From Rapidithrix thailandica (GTDB lineage: Bacteria > Bacteroidota > Bacteroidia > Cytophagales > Flammeovirgaceae): 64,000 bases of DNA. The stretch lies in contig NZ_JBDKWZ010000003.1 in the NCBI RefSeq assembly GCF_039710355.1, positions 310,001 to 374,000 of the forward strand. The letters run 5' to 3'. Positions within the stretch are counted from its first letter, which is position 1. Each line of letters starts with the position of its first letter. Under the pieces are notes generated by a model that was not told where the DNA came from, searched no databases, and saw only the letters and a program-made list of their open reading frames with translations. The position numbers and the translations under genes are program-made. Positions 7,821 through 17,018 of this stretch are shown piece after piece.

Positions 7821-9164
7821 TTAAAATTCGTCATTTAAGGCAAAGTCATTCTTTCTGGTCATCCAACGTCCCCGGGTGAAATCAGGGAAACTTTGCGGCT
7901 CACCGTTATTGGCAATTGACATTTCAGAAAGAGGCGTAATAGCACTCCATGCAGCGGCATCATAAGCATCCATAGGAGGATTCACTTTGCGTTTGATTGA
8001 CTCTACAAACGCATGGGCTACAAAGAAGTCCATTCCTCCGTGACCTGAACCTTTGGCATATTCACCATACTTCTTCCACAAGGGGTGATCGTATTTTTCA
8101 AGGTATGGTTTGGCCTCTTCCCAGCCATGTCCTTTGGAAGTCCCTTCGATAAATACCCTTCGAGTATGATAATCAAAGTCAGTCAAGCCATTGGTACCTT
8201 GTACCCGGAAACCTAAAGAATAAGGCCTTGGCAAGTTGGTATCGTGTGTAATGATAATGGTTTCGCCACGGGCAGTTGTCACGGTGGTGGTCACTACATC
8301 TCCTAACTTCCATTTCAATTTGGCATTCGGATGATCTTCACCGGCTTTTTTCACGATATAATCATTCAACCCTCTGGCTTTGGTAGCGGTAGAAGTCAAT
8401 GAGACAAAGCGGTTTCCTTTGTTGATATCAGCCATCAATGCAACCGGGCCTACCCCGTGTGTAGGATACAGGTCTCCGTTACGATGCAGTGAGTGGGCAG
8501 TTCTCCATCGTGCTTCTCCGTGTGACCCAGGGCCAAATTCGGCTCCACTCTCTCCGTTAAATTTCACTCCTCTCAAGTCATGCAAGTATCCACAACGGTA
8601 GTGCAATAACTCACCAAACACACCTTCGCGCACCATTTGCAATACAGCCATTACATCCTGTCGGTAACATACGTTTTCCAGGATCATACAAGGCACTTTG
8701 GTTTCCTCATAGGTCTCCACCAAGTCCCAGCATTCTTCAATCGTGTTGGCTGCCGATACTTCCACCCCTGCATATTTTCCTTTTCTCATGGCTGCTACGG
8801 CCATACGTGTATGCCACAACCAAGGAGTAGAGATGATCACCCCGTCCAGGTCATCCCTGTCCAGCATTTTCTCATAGGCAAACTCTCCTTCAGTATATGC
8901 TTCTGCTTTTTGCTTAGCGTCTTTGATCATTTTTTGCGCCTTGGTGATAGCTTCCGGGTCAATATCACAGATTGCCGGAACAATCACATCGTCACGCAAT
9001 AAGATATTTCGGAGGTGTGAACGGCCTCTACCTCCTACTCCGATAAACCCTATCCGCACTTTCCGGTCGTCCTTACCTTTCACAATATTCGGAGCAAACA
9101 GTGTAGCGCCTACCCCCGCAGCGGCAGTCGTCTTGATAAAATCCCTGCGTTTAAAATTACTCAT
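7821..9164 (-). CDS. GH109 glycosidase (Gfo/Idh/MocA fold)
   Basis: 447 residues. The N-terminus has a Tat signal (KRRDFIK, then a hydrophobic AAAGVGATLFAP stretch). The NAD-binding fold follows (VRIGFIGVGGRGRSH). Family-specific motifs are present: ENVCYRQDVMAVLQMVREG, the His-containing segment GDLYPTHGVGPV (H236) and GHGGMDFFVAH (H375). GH109 enzymes are NAD-dependent exo-alpha-N-acetylgalactosaminidases that use a transient redox step; other Gfo/Idh/MocA oxidoreductases are similar, but the GHGGMD block and total length favour GH109. Tat export suggests it folds with bound NAD in the cytoplasm and acts in the periplasm. It is the last gene of the sigma-fecR-susC-susD locus, about 530 bases after susD, and may have its own promoter because a terminator precedes it. 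Confidence 0.85.
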   Translation of the reverse strand: MSNFKRRDFIKTTAAAGVGATLFAPNIVKGKDDRKVRIGFIGVGGRGRSHLRNILLRDDVIVPAICDIDPEAITKAQKMIKDAKQKAEAYTEGEFAYEKMLDRDDLDGVIISTPWLWHTRMAVAAMRKGKYAGVEVSAANTIEECWDLVETYEETKVPCMILENVCYRQDVMAVLQMVREGVFGELLHYRCGYLHDLRGVKFNGESGAEFGPGSHGEARWRTAHSLHRNGDLYPTHGVGPVALMADINKGNRFVSLTSTATKARGLNDYIVKKAGEDHPNAKLKWKLGDVVTTTVTTARGETIIITHDTNLPRPYSLGFRVQGTNGLTDFDYHTRRVFIEGTSKGHGWEEAKPYLEKYDHPLWKKYGEYAKGSGHGGMDFFVAHAFVESIKRKVNPPMDAYDAAAWSAITPLSEMSIANNGEPQSFPDFTRGRWMTRKNDFALNDEF

Positions 9165-9620
9165 AGTTATAATCTGTTTTTGATATTAATTTTTGTTTCC
9201 ATATTTACAGAGTCCTTATCCGGCCTCTATATAAAAGATGCACCAAGGCGCGATTTTCCCCCATGTGACCTCCAAATTATTACGTCCGGATAAGCTACAA
9301 CAAAGGAAAGAACTTTGTGTTTTACACCACTCTCCACAAAGAAAATACAAGATTATACCTCATCTAATCCCTGTGGGGAGCTTTGTTATCAAAGACTGTC
9401 CCTAAGCAGCTATGTTGTTGGAAAATAAAAAAGAATTGTGCAGCTCTATTGCTACCAGAGTTAATGTTCAAGTTTATATTTATATTTCTCTCTGATCTCG
9501 CTGCAAAAGGCAGGTATCAATACTAGTTGTCCAAATATATTAAGAAACCTGTTGAAAAATTCAATTTTTTCAGGGAAAAGTTTTCGAGGTTTTAAAAAGA
9601 AGGAAGAATTTACAGAAAAG
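9165..9620. other. Intergenic region between susD and GH109
   Basis: The 5' leader and probable promoter region of the GH109 gene. No gene is supported: an open frame at 9461-9679 is Phe/Lys-rich, lacks family features and overlaps the susD terminator. I see no clear TAnnTTTG box. Confidence 0.45.
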
Positions 9621-9649
9621 AAAAACCCACTTTGAAAACTCAAAGTGGG
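9621..9649 (-). terminator. Intrinsic terminator of the first susD
   Basis: CCCACTTTGA (9626-9635) pairs perfectly with TCAAAGTGGG (9640-9649) over a 4-base loop, followed on the minus strand by TTTTTC. It separates susD from the GH109 gene. Confidence 0.85.
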
Positions 9650-9691
9650 CAGAGGAATTGAGTCATGGAAATTAAACACGTACTGGAATTA

Positions 9692-11206
9692 TTATTCTTG
9701 ATCCCACCAAATCCGGGTGGTAAATTTATCAACTCCTTGGCGATCAATAGCTGTTTTTAGATTTGAACCATTGGCACTATACTCGGCAATCGGATACATT
9801 AACCTCCGGGGAATGGTCCCGTTGGATGCATTATTATTATAATTAACCGGAACCAATTCAGGATACCCGGTCCGTCTCCAATTGGCATAGGATTCAAAAC
9901 CATTCATAAATGTAGCTACCCAATACTGGACATTGATCTGTCGTAATTGCTCTTCCAACGTTCCACCTGAAGGATATGGATTAGCCGTAATAAAGCCTGT
10001 GATTGCACTGGCCTCTATCATTCCTGCCTCTCCGTACACTGCTTGTTGTTTCATAGATGCTTCCAGTCCTTTGGCATAATGTTCTGCTGCATTTTCACCG
10101 GTCCAACCCCGGGCAGCCGCTTCGGCACGAAGCAATTCCGTTTCTGACCAAGTCAACAACACGGTAGGAGCACTCAAATCCAGGAAGGAGGCAATGTTCG
10201 GATTTGAGAATGTGGTTAAATCCGCGCTTGGTTCGAAGTTATCAATGGTGGTAATGTCATAGCCATTGGGCAATCCTTTTTGCATGGCGGGATCGCTGTC
10301 GCCATCGGGCAAAGAACAATACACACTGATCCGGGGATCTCCCGTTTGCTTCAGGTAATCCATCAAGGTTTTGCTAATCTTGATATCCCCTAACTTCACC
10401 AAATCAAATTTAAAAAAGGCAAAGGCTGCCGGATTTGAGTTTACTTCACGGGTAGATTCATGCCGGATCATACAATCATCGGCATTGCTGTCCATTACTC
10501 CGCCTGCAAGCGCCTTTTTGGTCCATTCTTCGGCTTTGGCCGGATCCTTTTTTACCAGTCGCATCGCCAAACGCAACATTAAAGAATTGGCCAATCGCTT
10601 CCAGCGGGCTATGTCTCCGTCATAAATAAAATCCGCATCGGCTATGGATTGGTCGTCAGTGGCCAATAAAGCACTCGCCTCTTCCAGTTCTTTTAACATA
10701 TGCATGTAAATCTCCTCTTGAGCATCGTATTTCGGGAAATAGACCTGTTGATTGTATCCGGCACCCGCTTCAAAATACGGCACATCGCCATACAAGTCGG
10801 TCACACGGTGGTATACCAATACCTTCCAGATCCGGATGGCTCCGTACAGGTTAGCTTGTGCAGGATCCTCTTTCACCATCGCAATGACCGCTTCGATATT
10901 TTTAGCAAGGGTACTATAAGTGAAGTTAAACAATTGGCTCACGTTGTTACTGGCCAGGTATTTATCTCCTTCAAGATCATCGGTTTTAAGCGTGGCGGTT
11001 TGTTGTACCATCATCATACAATAACCGATACTCCCTCTGCGGGAAGTGCCGGTTTCCCCGGCTGTTCGCAAGAGCACATTGGTAAACAAGGGGCCCGGGG
11101 CCACTTCGGTAGGAGAATTCGGGTTGACATCCAGCTCTTCCAGGTTACAAGAAAAGCCCAATACTGTCAACAACAGGATATATATACTATTCTTTGTGGG
11201 TTTCAT
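9692..11206 (-). CDS. SusD/RagB-family outer-membrane lipoprotein (SusD_2 type)
   Basis: A surface glycan-binding lipoprotein that forms a lid on its SusC partner. The start at 11206 puts a proper lipoprotein signal at the N-terminus (MKPTKNSIYILLLTVLGFSC, lipidated Cys20); an earlier in-frame ATG at 11227 would add seven residues. The mature start, NLEELDVNPNSPTEVAPGPL, and the TPR-rich body (YGDVPYFEAG, ARWKRLANSLMLRLAMR, LLRAEAAARGW) fit the SusD-like branch known as SusD_2. It lies 22 bases after susC, so both are co-transcribed. The ligand is unknown; the associated GH109 enzyme suggests alpha-GalNAc-capped glycans. Confidence 0.9.
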   Translation of the reverse strand: MKPTKNSIYILLLTVLGFSCNLEELDVNPNSPTEVAPGPLFTNVLLRTAGETGTSRRGSIGYCMMMVQQTATLKTDDLEGDKYLASNNVSQLFNFTYSTLAKNIEAVIAMVKEDPAQANLYGAIRIWKVLVYHRVTDLYGDVPYFEAGAGYNQQVYFPKYDAQEEIYMHMLKELEEASALLATDDQSIADADFIYDGDIARWKRLANSLMLRLAMRLVKKDPAKAEEWTKKALAGGVMDSNADDCMIRHESTREVNSNPAAFAFFKFDLVKLGDIKISKTLMDYLKQTGDPRISVYCSLPDGDSDPAMQKGLPNGYDITTIDNFEPSADLTTFSNPNIASFLDLSAPTVLLTWSETELLRAEAAARGWTGENAAEHYAKGLEASMKQQAVYGEAGMIEASAITGFITANPYPSGGTLEEQLRQINVQYWVATFMNGFESYANWRRTGYPELVPVNYNNNASNGTIPRRLMYPIAEYSANGSNLKTAIDRQGVDKFTTRIWWDQE

Positions 11207-11228
11207 CAGTATCATTGTTAAGCGCATT

Positions 11229-14200
11229 TTACAGTTTCACATTCAAATTCACTCCAAAACTTCTGGTTGCCGGCAGGGCAAACATTTCAAATCCTTGAGC
11301 ATTGCCAGCCGAATAGGTTGATTCGGGATCAACGATCGGTACATGACTGAGTAAGGTCCATAAATTTCTACCAACTAAAGAAATACTCAGCGCTTGGAAA
11401 GGAGTACGCCCCAGAAAAGAACGAGGTACGGAATAACCGATGGACAATTCTCTCAGTTTGATAAAACTGGCATCGTAAACAAACTCTTCGGTAATATTAT
11501 CACCGATATATCCATAGTAATCCTGGGCAGACACGTTTACGGTGTTTGGCTGACCTTGCTCATTGACTCCAGGACTTACCAAACCTCCCTCACGGCCATT
11601 CAGTGTGTTTTTGTGTAAACCAAACATATAGGCGTAGACATTGGTCCCCGAATAAATATCCCCTCCGAATTTGGAATCGAATAAGAAGTTCAGGTAAAAA
11701 CCTTGATACGTGAAAGTATTACTCAGGCCTATGGTAAGTGGCGATACGCCTTCACCCAGTTTGGTCAGTTCCCCTTGTACCGGCAAACCATTGGCATCGT
11801 GAACGATGTTGCCGTTCTCGTCTCTTTTATAAGGAAATCCCTTGATAACTCCGAAGGGCTGACCTACTTCATGAAAGACGAACCCGGGGACTCCCGGGTC
11901 TCCCCAGTATCCGGGGCGACTGATAGAAACCTGCATTTCCTCCAAGCCATCCGATAGGGAAATGACTTTGCTTTGGTTGTAAGCCCCGTTCAGGGTGATA
12001 TCCCAGGCGAATTTGTCCGTTTTTATAGGCGTACCTGTCAACATCAATTCCACTCCTTGGTTTTCCACTCCCCCTACGTTCACCTTTACGGAAGAATAAC
12101 CGGAGGTCACTGATACTAAACTGGACAAAATATCATCAGTCGCCTTTCTTTTATAAACCGTGAAGTCAATTCCCAAACGGTTATTCAGGAAACGGGCATC
12201 CAAACCGGCCTCATAAGTAGTATTGATAAAAGGCCTCAGGTTGCTGTTCGGAATCGTTCCACTGGAAACATATCCTATCGGACGCCCCAAGTGTGTATCG
12301 TTAAAACCAAAAGTCAGATGGCGGGCATACGGAGAAATATCTCCTCCACCGGCATTGGCCCATGAGCCTCTGAATTTCATATAAGAAATCCAAGAAGGCA
12401 ATTCCACTGCATCGGAAAGGATAAAACTGGCTCCCACGGACGGATAAAAGATATTGTTGTCTTCAGGGTTCAGTGTAGAGAACCAATCACTTCTTCCTGT
12501 AAAAGTCAGGTAAAGGAAAGATTTATATCCTACTTCCACAGATCCGAATACCGAGTTGATTTGTCTTTCGGACAAATTATGCCCTTTGCTGGAAGACTTG
12601 GTATTGCCCAATGCATAAAAACCTGGTACAATAAACCCTCTGCCGGAAGCGGAAACCGATTCACTTTGCTCTTTCATTATGTTTCCTCCCACAAAAGCAT
12701 CTACGGTCCAATTGCTGTTCAATTCCTTTTGAAAACCTAATAAAGCTTCGTAATTAAACACACCGGAATAGTTATATCCCTCTCCCATCGTACCGTCCGG
12801 TATAGGTCCGGAACCTGTCGGACGCACCGAACTACTTTTTTTATGATAGAAATCCCCTCCTCCTCTCACTTGTGCATACAAGGCATCGGAAAACTGGTAT
12901 CGCGCTTCGATGGAGCCAATAATACGGTCTTTTTTCTCTCTTTTGCGGTATTCATAAGCGATAAAATAAGGGTTGGCAAAATAGATATCTTTGGAAAAGA
13001 GGTATTCCTTTCCGTCTTCATCCACTCTCTGTTCCAGGTTATTGATATCGTAATTGGTGGGCAACATGTAAGGAGTGAAATTACCGTTGGCATCAAAATC
13101 ATTGACATTCGGCCGGTTTTTCACACGCTCACGGATATAGGACGTCCGCAAACGTAAACTCAGCTTTTTGGTAACTTCGTGTCCGTAATTCAATGTAAAT
13201 GTATTTCTTTTCAATTCGGAATTCGGGAACAAATCCTCATTACGCAAATCGGAAATCGAAAAACGGAAATTAGACGTCTCATTTCCTCCGTTAAATGCCA
13301 GTGAGTTGGTGGCAGTATAAGCGCCCGAATAAAATTCTTTCATGTTGTCTTTTACCGGAGCATAAGGCCGTTCTACCCCATCAAACTGCACCACGGGAGA
13401 TCCGTCTAATTTGGGTCCCCAGTTCATTACACCCAATTCCAAGGCCTGTTCTTTTGTCTGAGGCTTTTGACCCAGTATCCCCTGGCCGTATTCATATTGA
13501 TAATCGTCCTCTGTAAAAATGATCGGTTTTTCAAAAGTAAAGGTACTGTTTACTTCCACCCCGATCCCTTTGCGGGCTTTTCCTTGCTTGGTGGTAATGA
13601 TAATTGCTCCGTTAGAAGCCATCGAACCATACAAAGCCGCAGCAGTGGCCCCTTTCAATACCGACATGGATTCGATATCATCTGGGTTGATAGAAGAAAT
13701 ACCGTCTCCTCCGTCACTCCCTCCATATATATCGTGCGGTTGACCACTTGAACCGTTGTTCAAAGGGATACCATCAATCACATAAAGCGGTTGGTTGCTA
13801 CTTAAAGAGCCGTTTCCCCGGATCACTACCCGGCTGGATCCCATAGAACCCGATACCGGTTTCACTACATTTACTCCGGCTATTTTCCCGGTAAGAGTAT
13901 TGGCTATATTCGTTTCCCGGGCTTTGATTAACTTATCTCCTCCGATTTCGGAAACGGAGTAACCCAATACTTTTTTACTCTTTTTAATATTCATGGCGGT
14001 CACTACTACTTCTTCCAGTTCGGTAGCATCCGGCTGCATGCTTATATCAATCACCGATTGATTGTTAACCGCTATTTCCTGAGGGGTATACCCGATAAAA
14101 CTGTAAATAAGGATGGCATCCTCAGGAACCGACAGGGTATATTCTCCTTTGGCATCCGTAGTGGTTCCCAAGCTTGTGCCTTTGATCAAAATACTCACAC

Positions 14201-14663
14201 CCGGCAAGGGTTGATGGTCTTCACTGGAGGTCACTTTTCCCTTCACCACCACATCGTCAATGGCCTCTACCACCAGGATAGACGAAGGCTTAGCGTCCAC
14301 TTCTTTTTTACTTACGTAAATATTTTCGTTGATCCGCATGAACTTCAGACCGGTACCTTCGGAAATCTTTTTCAATAAGCTGATTAATGACTCATTCTGT
14401 GTTTTCACATTCACGCGGGCACCTTTGTCAATGACGCCCGTATTGTACAAAAAATTAAAGTCGGTGGCCTGTTCAATCTGAGCAAAAGCTTTATCTAAAC
14501 GGGTATTTTTTAAATCAATAGAGATAATCACCTCTTCAAGCTTCTGGTGCTGCGAATGGCCCTCTTTTGCCATCAGCATCACACTGAATAGCATTTGAAG
14601 GGCCAGGCCATAAAAGGATAGTTTTGTCATGACCAGAAATTGTCTGATAAAGATCATTTTCAT
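11229..14663 (-). CDS. SusC/RagA TonB-linked transporter with STN domain (locus 1)
   Basis: 1144 residues. Order of domains: signal peptide (to about 38), STN signalling domain (about 45-115; ISIDLKNTRLDKAFAQIE), carboxypeptidase-D-regulatory-like domain (about 140-215; VKGKVTSSEDHQPLPGVSIL), TonB box and plug (about 220-365; the SusC hallmark PDDIESMSVLKGATAAALYG), then the beta barrel ending FGVNLNVKL. The STN domain is the part that touches FecR across the periplasm, so this transporter also senses its ligand. FecR and sigma genes lie directly upstream and the SusD partner 22 bases downstream. The leader carries a plus-strand terminator that suggests antisense control. Confidence 0.93.
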   Translation of the reverse strand: MKMIFIRQFLVMTKLSFYGLALQMLFSVMLMAKEGHSQHQKLEEVIISIDLKNTRLDKAFAQIEQATDFNFLYNTGVIDKGARVNVKTQNESLISLLKKISEGTGLKFMRINENIYVSKKEVDAKPSSILVVEAIDDVVVKGKVTSSEDHQPLPGVSILIKGTSLGTTTDAKGEYTLSVPEDAILIYSFIGYTPQEIAVNNQSVIDISMQPDATELEEVVVTAMNIKKSKKVLGYSVSEIGGDKLIKARETNIANTLTGKIAGVNVVKPVSGSMGSSRVVIRGNGSLSSNQPLYVIDGIPLNNGSSGQPHDIYGGSDGGDGISSINPDDIESMSVLKGATAAALYGSMASNGAIIITTKQGKARKGIGVEVNSTFTFEKPIIFTEDDYQYEYGQGILGQKPQTKEQALELGVMNWGPKLDGSPVVQFDGVERPYAPVKDNMKEFYSGAYTATNSLAFNGGNETSNFRFSISDLRNEDLFPNSELKRNTFTLNYGHEVTKKLSLRLRTSYIRERVKNRPNVNDFDANGNFTPYMLPTNYDINNLEQRVDEDGKEYLFSKDIYFANPYFIAYEYRKREKKDRIIGSIEARYQFSDALYAQVRGGGDFYHKKSSSVRPTGSGPIPDGTMGEGYNYSGVFNYEALLGFQKELNSNWTVDAFVGGNIMKEQSESVSASGRGFIVPGFYALGNTKSSSKGHNLSERQINSVFGSVEVGYKSFLYLTFTGRSDWFSTLNPEDNNIFYPSVGASFILSDAVELPSWISYMKFRGSWANAGGGDISPYARHLTFGFNDTHLGRPIGYVSSGTIPNSNLRPFINTTYEAGLDARFLNNRLGIDFTVYKRKATDDILSSLVSVTSGYSSVKVNVGGVENQGVELMLTGTPIKTDKFAWDITLNGAYNQSKVISLSDGLEEMQVSISRPGYWGDPGVPGFVFHEVGQPFGVIKGFPYKRDENGNIVHDANGLPVQGELTKLGEGVSPLTIGLSNTFTYQGFYLNFLFDSKFGGDIYSGTNVYAYMFGLHKNTLNGREGGLVSPGVNEQGQPNTVNVSAQDYYGYIGDNITEEFVYDASFIKLRELSIGYSVPRSFLGRTPFQALSISLVGRNLWTLLSHVPIVDPESTYSAGNAQGFEMFALPATRSFGVNLNVKL
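14594..14626 (+). promoter_or_regulatory. Candidate antisense promoter inside the 5' end of susC (locus 1)
   Basis: TTTG (14594-14597), 21 bases, then TAGTTTTG (14619-14626) is a full match to the Bacteroidota promoter TTTG-N19/21-TAnnTTTG, reading against susC. The expected start near 14633 is 30 bases inside the susC coding region. Confidence 0.5.
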
Positions 14664-14764
14664 AAATTACAGTGTTTTTGATGAATAGAAAGTTGAGTCA
14701 AAGACAAGCCAGGCCTTACCGACAGATGCGCGTCCCAAACTTATCTGTACGGTAGGGCTTTTTG
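14633..14764 (+). ncRNA. Predicted cis-antisense RNA to the susC start (locus 1)
   Basis: Inferred from a consensus promoter (14594-14626) and a strong intrinsic terminator (14713-14764), both on the plus strand and both serving no annotated gene. The roughly 130-base RNA would cover the susC start codon and leader. Its position and size resemble DonS and related antisense RNAs that repress PULs in Bacteroides. There is no expression evidence here. Confidence 0.4.
14713..14764 (+). terminator. Plus-strand terminator in the susC leader (locus 1)
   Basis: GCCTTACCG-ACAGAT (14713-14727) pairs with ATCTGTACGGTAGGGC (14743-14758) over 15 pairs with one bulged base, then TTTTTGATT. On the minus strand there is no U-tract, so it works only against the direction of the operon. 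Confidence 0.75.
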
Positions 14765-14854
14765 ATTGTCCTTTGAAAAGGTTCTAAAAAGAGAATGAAA
14801 AAAATTAGCTAGAGTTAATGTAGTGGTTAATCATAGGCGAAATCATTATTTTAC

Positions 14855-15877
14855 TTAATAAATCAGTACTTTTTTATCTTCAATGCGATAATCAAATTTG
14901 GAAGAAAAGCCAATACCTTTCAATACATGTTCCAATGGCTTTTGCTTAAACCACCCGGTAAACCCCTTGCTGACCGGCACTTTCCTCCGGACAATAAACT
15001 CTACCCCATACCAACGTTCCAGTTTTTTCACTACTTCCTCGAAAGAAGCATCCTGAAAGTACAGAATATTGTCTTTCCAACCCAATACTTCATCTTTGTT
15101 AAATTGGGATTTCGCCCATTGACGATTCTTTGTATCGAACGAAAGCAGCTCCTCCGGAGACAAAGGCACTTTTTCGGCAATTCCCTCACTTTCAAATAGC
15201 ACTTTACCGCTGGCCAAAGCCACCTCTATCCGGTCATTTTCCGCAAAGGCATTGATATTAAATGAGGTCCCCAGTACAGCTACTGTGGACGATCCGGAAT
15301 GTACTTTAAACACCCTTGAGGGGTCTTTACTCACTTCAAAAAAAGCTTCTCCTTCCAGAAATACAGTGCGTTTTTTTTCAGAAAATACTTCCGGAAACCG
15401 AAGCTTACTTGCTGCATTCAACCATACCTTGCTCCCATCGGAAAGTGTGATTACAGAGCGCTGCCCGGCGGGATTTTGTTTTTCCACCCAATGTAAGGCG
15501 CGTGGTGGTGTTTGGTATTGATTCCACCAGGTTATCAGCCCCACCCCCATGACAACCGTAATCATTGCCGCGACTTTTATCCATAAGGTCCATTGATCTT
15601 TCCGGTTATGATAGTTTTCTCTTTTGGGAGAAACCGATGGCTGGCTCAGTTTTTCTTGCAACATTTCCCATTCTTGATGGATTTCCTCCTGGTCTAGCCC
15701 ATGTTCTTGTACGGGCATCCCTTTTAGCATTTGTGCCGCTACCTCCACCACTTCCCTTTTCTCCGGGTGCTCTTGTATACGCTTTTCCCACAAGGCAAAA
15801 TCCTGCGGGTTTGAGTGGTATACCCAATTTTGAAAGGAGGGGTCTTGAATTAACTTTTCTATTTCAAACATATCCAT
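14855..15877 (-). CDS. FecR-family anti-sigma factor (locus 1)
   Basis: 340 residues. A cytoplasmic N-terminal part (about 1-95) should hold the sigma factor. One membrane helix follows (about 99-118, WIKVAAMITVVMGVGLITWW). The periplasmic FecR domain shows the usual motifs: LSDGSKVWLNAASKLRFPEVF, FLEGEAFFEVSKD and VLGTSFNINAF. A C-terminal STN-like DUF4974 segment ends the protein (FQDASFEEVVKKLERWYGV, HVLKGIGFSSKFDYRI). It relays ligand binding by the STN-bearing SusC to the sigma factor encoded upstream. The gap to the sigma gene is about 210 bases and to susC about 190 bases. Confidence 0.92.
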   Translation of the reverse strand: MDMFEIEKLIQDPSFQNWVYHSNPQDFALWEKRIQEHPEKREVVEVAAQMLKGMPVQEHGLDQEEIHQEWEMLQEKLSQPSVSPKRENYHNRKDQWTLWIKVAAMITVVMGVGLITWWNQYQTPPRALHWVEKQNPAGQRSVITLSDGSKVWLNAASKLRFPEVFSEKKRTVFLEGEAFFEVSKDPSRVFKVHSGSSTVAVLGTSFNINAFAENDRIEVALASGKVLFESEGIAEKVPLSPEELLSFDTKNRQWAKSQFNKDEVLGWKDNILYFQDASFEEVVKKLERWYGVEFIVRRKVPVSKGFTGWFKQKPLEHVLKGIGFSSKFDYRIEDKKVLIY

Positions 15878-16088
15878 AGAAGCTTCTTAAATTTTGAAAT
15901 GGGCCAAAGCCTTTGTGTTTGCTCATCAATACAGCTGCATTTACACAAGCATTTCACACATAAGAGGGCAAAAGAGAATTTACATCCCCTATTTTTTTAT
16001 TTTTTTTGAGGAAGAGGAAATTTTTGAAGGGTGAAGGGAAAGCAAAGGTGTGACAAGAATGGTTTTTCACGATCTAAAATACTTCTTT

Positions 16089-16754
16089 TCAAAGAAATAG
16101 CTGAGAAAACGCTTTTGCTTGATGTACTAAATAAAAAACACTGGCCAGAGTGGTAATGACCATTCCCAAATCGATGATCTTTTCCAAAGCCCCTTTCTTT
16201 CTGATTTTCCGAAAGGCTTTGTACACATGGTTAACCACGGCTTTTTCGGTAAGGCCCATCATTGTTGCTACTTCCTGATAGCTCAGTTCCCTGAAGTACC
16301 GCAGATAAACCGCCTCCCGTTGACGCTTAGGTAAAGAATTTAAGACTTGGGCTACAATTTGCCGGCGTTGAAGATCTTCTTCATTCCGAATCACAAAATC
16401 TTCTTGTGAAAAGGAGATCAAAGGTTGGTTGGCTATAAAAGCTCCGGTTTTACTTTGTTTTTTTTGGAGTTCCGTAAGTTTTTCAACTGTTTTTCTCCGG
16501 AGGGCTTTCAACAAATAGTATTTTATAGAAGAGGTGATTAACAATCGTTCCCGTTTACTCCACACATCGATAAACAATTCCTGAATGACGTCTTTTACCA
16601 GTTCTTCCCGTTCGCTTATCCGCAAACCGTATAAATACAGGTCGTTAAAATACCGGTGATATACAAAGGAAAATGCAGCGCCATCTCCCTGGCTCACCAA
16701 CCGCCACAACTCTTGGTCTTTCATTGCCTGGTATTTTTCCGGGAGATCCATCAA
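16089..16754 (-). CDS. FecI-like ECF sigma factor with C-terminal hydrophobic helix (locus 1)
   Basis: 221 residues. Sigma region 2 is at about 10-80 (FSFVYHRYFNDLYLYGLRIS, then VKDVIQELFIDVW) and region 4 at about 130-190 (LPKRQREAVYLRYFRELSYQ, VATMMGLTEKAVVNHVYKA). It directs RNA polymerase to the susC promoter once released by FecR. Unusually, the protein continues past region 4 into a hydrophobic segment of about 18 residues (LGMVITTLASVFYLV) and a short tail. The other two sigma factors in the window also end in hydrophobic residues, so the tail may tether the free sigma to the membrane or to FecR. Confidence 0.9.
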   Translation of the reverse strand: MMDLPEKYQAMKDQELWRLVSQGDGAAFSFVYHRYFNDLYLYGLRISEREELVKDVIQELFIDVWSKRERLLITSSIKYYLLKALRRKTVEKLTELQKKQSKTGAFIANQPLISFSQEDFVIRNEEDLQRRQIVAQVLNSLPKRQREAVYLRYFRELSYQEVATMMGLTEKAVVNHVYKAFRKIRKKGALEKIIDLGMVITTLASVFYLVHQAKAFSQLFL

Positions 16755-16884
16755 AGTAATATGAAAACTTCTACAATTGACTCTTTACTAAAATATCAAA
16801 TAAACATATTTTTTATGGAATGACAAGGGAATCAAAAGAATAGTAACACCATCCGGAGCCAGGACAATCCTTCTTGAAAGAATG

Positions 16885-16919
16885 AAAAAAGGTCGCTTGT
16901 AGGATACAAGACGACCTTT
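16885..16919 (-). terminator. Intrinsic terminator of the second susD
   Basis: AAAGGTCG-CTTGTA pairs with TACAAGACGACCTTT (16905-16919) with one bulge. On the minus strand the stem is followed by TTTTTTCATT. It separates the locus 2 operon from the sigma gene of locus 1. Confidence 0.8.
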
Positions 16920-17018
16920 TCGATGAAATGAGATTCTTTTATCTCACGATAGGGATTTGAATGAAAACAATTATAAATGACCTATTCAAAAAATTGTCAA
17001 TCCCCACCGTTGACCTAG

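Noticed and set aside
9461..9679. 72-codon open frame on the minus strand
   Set aside because: Phe/Lys-rich, overlaps the susD terminator, and has no recognisable domain.
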